From Vallitalea maricola (GTDB lineage Bacteria; Bacillota; Clostridia; Lachnospirales; Vallitaleaceae), in assembly GCF_036985595.1 (NCBI RefSeq), contig NZ_BTPU01000097.1:1-53126 (forward strand): a stretch of 53,126 nucleotides of DNA, read 5' to 3'. A program made the position numbers and the translations under genes. Under the pieces are notes generated by a model. The model made no database searches. It saw only the letters and a list, made by a program, of their open reading frames with translations, and was not told the origin of the DNA. Positions 52,988 through 53,126 of the stretch are shown here, piece by piece. Numbering within the stretch: the first letter of the stretch is position 1; the number at the start of each line of letters is the position of its first letter.

Positions 52988-53060
52988 CAGGGGCAGCAGG
53001 ACTTGAACCCACGACATTCGGTTTTGGAGACCGACGTTCTACCAACTGAACTATGCCCCT
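52988..53060 (-). tRNA. tRNA-Trp (anticodon CCA)
   Basis: Minus strand: acceptor AGGGGCA / TGCCCCT, D arm TAGTTCAGTTGGTAGAACG, anticodon stem TCGGT/ACCGA around CTCCAAA (CCA), T arm GTGGGTTCAAGTCCTGC, discriminator G. 73 nt. First tRNA read in the cluster within this window; 53061-53126 beyond it holds no gene I can identify. Confidence 0.96.
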
Positions 53061-53126
53061 AAATAATAAACGCTCAAAACAACACATTGAACAACATCTT
53101 AAATCATCTTATCAACCTTTGCAAAG

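Noticed and set aside
53061..53126. End of another RNA or gene upstream of tRNA-Trp
   Set aside because: The 66 bases do not fold as a tRNA and match no protein I know; may be leader of the tRNA cluster.

Overview
The window is AT-rich, densely coding DNA from an anaerobic, spore-forming member of the Clostridia. Support for this comes from the sporulation sigma factor SigH, a Cys T-box leader, class III fructose-bisphosphatase, a GlpP antiterminator, CIRCE-controlled groESL, strong AGGAGG ribosome sites, and tRNA genes without encoded CCA. A free-living, polysaccharide-degrading Lachnospirales/Vallitalea-like lineage is my guess, from gene content only. I see no phage genes, transposase, CRISPR array or rRNA gene. 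Most genes lie on the minus strand.

Layout. 1-2140: groES-groEL with CIRCE. 2375-5208: OGG-type DNA glycosylase, a DUF6062 Cys/His protein and a DUF2225 protein. 5460-9020: a decayed small gene, then the DUF4358 lipoprotein / MBOAT acyltransferase / DHHW protein set for acylating a surface polymer. 9113-10320: an exported protein with a copper-amine-oxidase-N-like domain and a tandem repeat, preceded by a nested inverted repeat. 10349-20350: tRNA-Thr, then a conserved Firmicutes operon transcribed right to left (Cys T-box, cysE, cysS, mrnC, rlmB, rae1, sigH). It is interrupted by a MurJ/SpoVB-like flippase and by a secreted GH2 glycosidase that has its own promoter. 20517-25056: an IclR regulator with a sulfatase, and an ADP-forming acyl-CoA synthetase. 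25452-26694: Mrp/NBP35 ATPase and DUF134 protein. 26855-30640: lacZ-type beta-galactosidase and TetR regulator with a 20-bp palindromic operator. 30878-33940: secreted M6 metalloprotease behind a structured leader. 34505-36961: ispF and fbp. 37236-41168: glpP and a glpA-like / FAD oxidoreductase / DUF1667 operon with a terminator-antiterminator leader. 41395-45599: an eight-gene cation/proton antiporter operon in the order of the Mbh antiporter module. 45632-52102: an oppABCDF-type peptide transporter plus a small membrane protein. 52625-53060: tRNA cluster Trp-Asp-Val-Met.

Together the genes suggest a scavenging fermenter. It secretes a glycosidase and a protease, imports oligopeptides, cleaves galactosides and sulfate esters, oxidises glycerol-3-phosphate, gains ATP through ADP-forming acyl-CoA synthetase, and manages ion gradients with a stand-alone Mbh-type antiporter. 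The points I rate most interesting are that antiporter (with an unexplained C-terminal extension on its MbhD-like subunit), the GlpP leader with two mutually exclusive hairpins, the glycosidase cassette inside the cysE-sigH operon, the structured leader of the M6 protease, the nested inverted repeats of about 100 bp at 8301-8400 and 9113-9225, and the decayed gene whose ribosome site lies in a hairpin. All functional statements are homology-by-eye; no database search was run.
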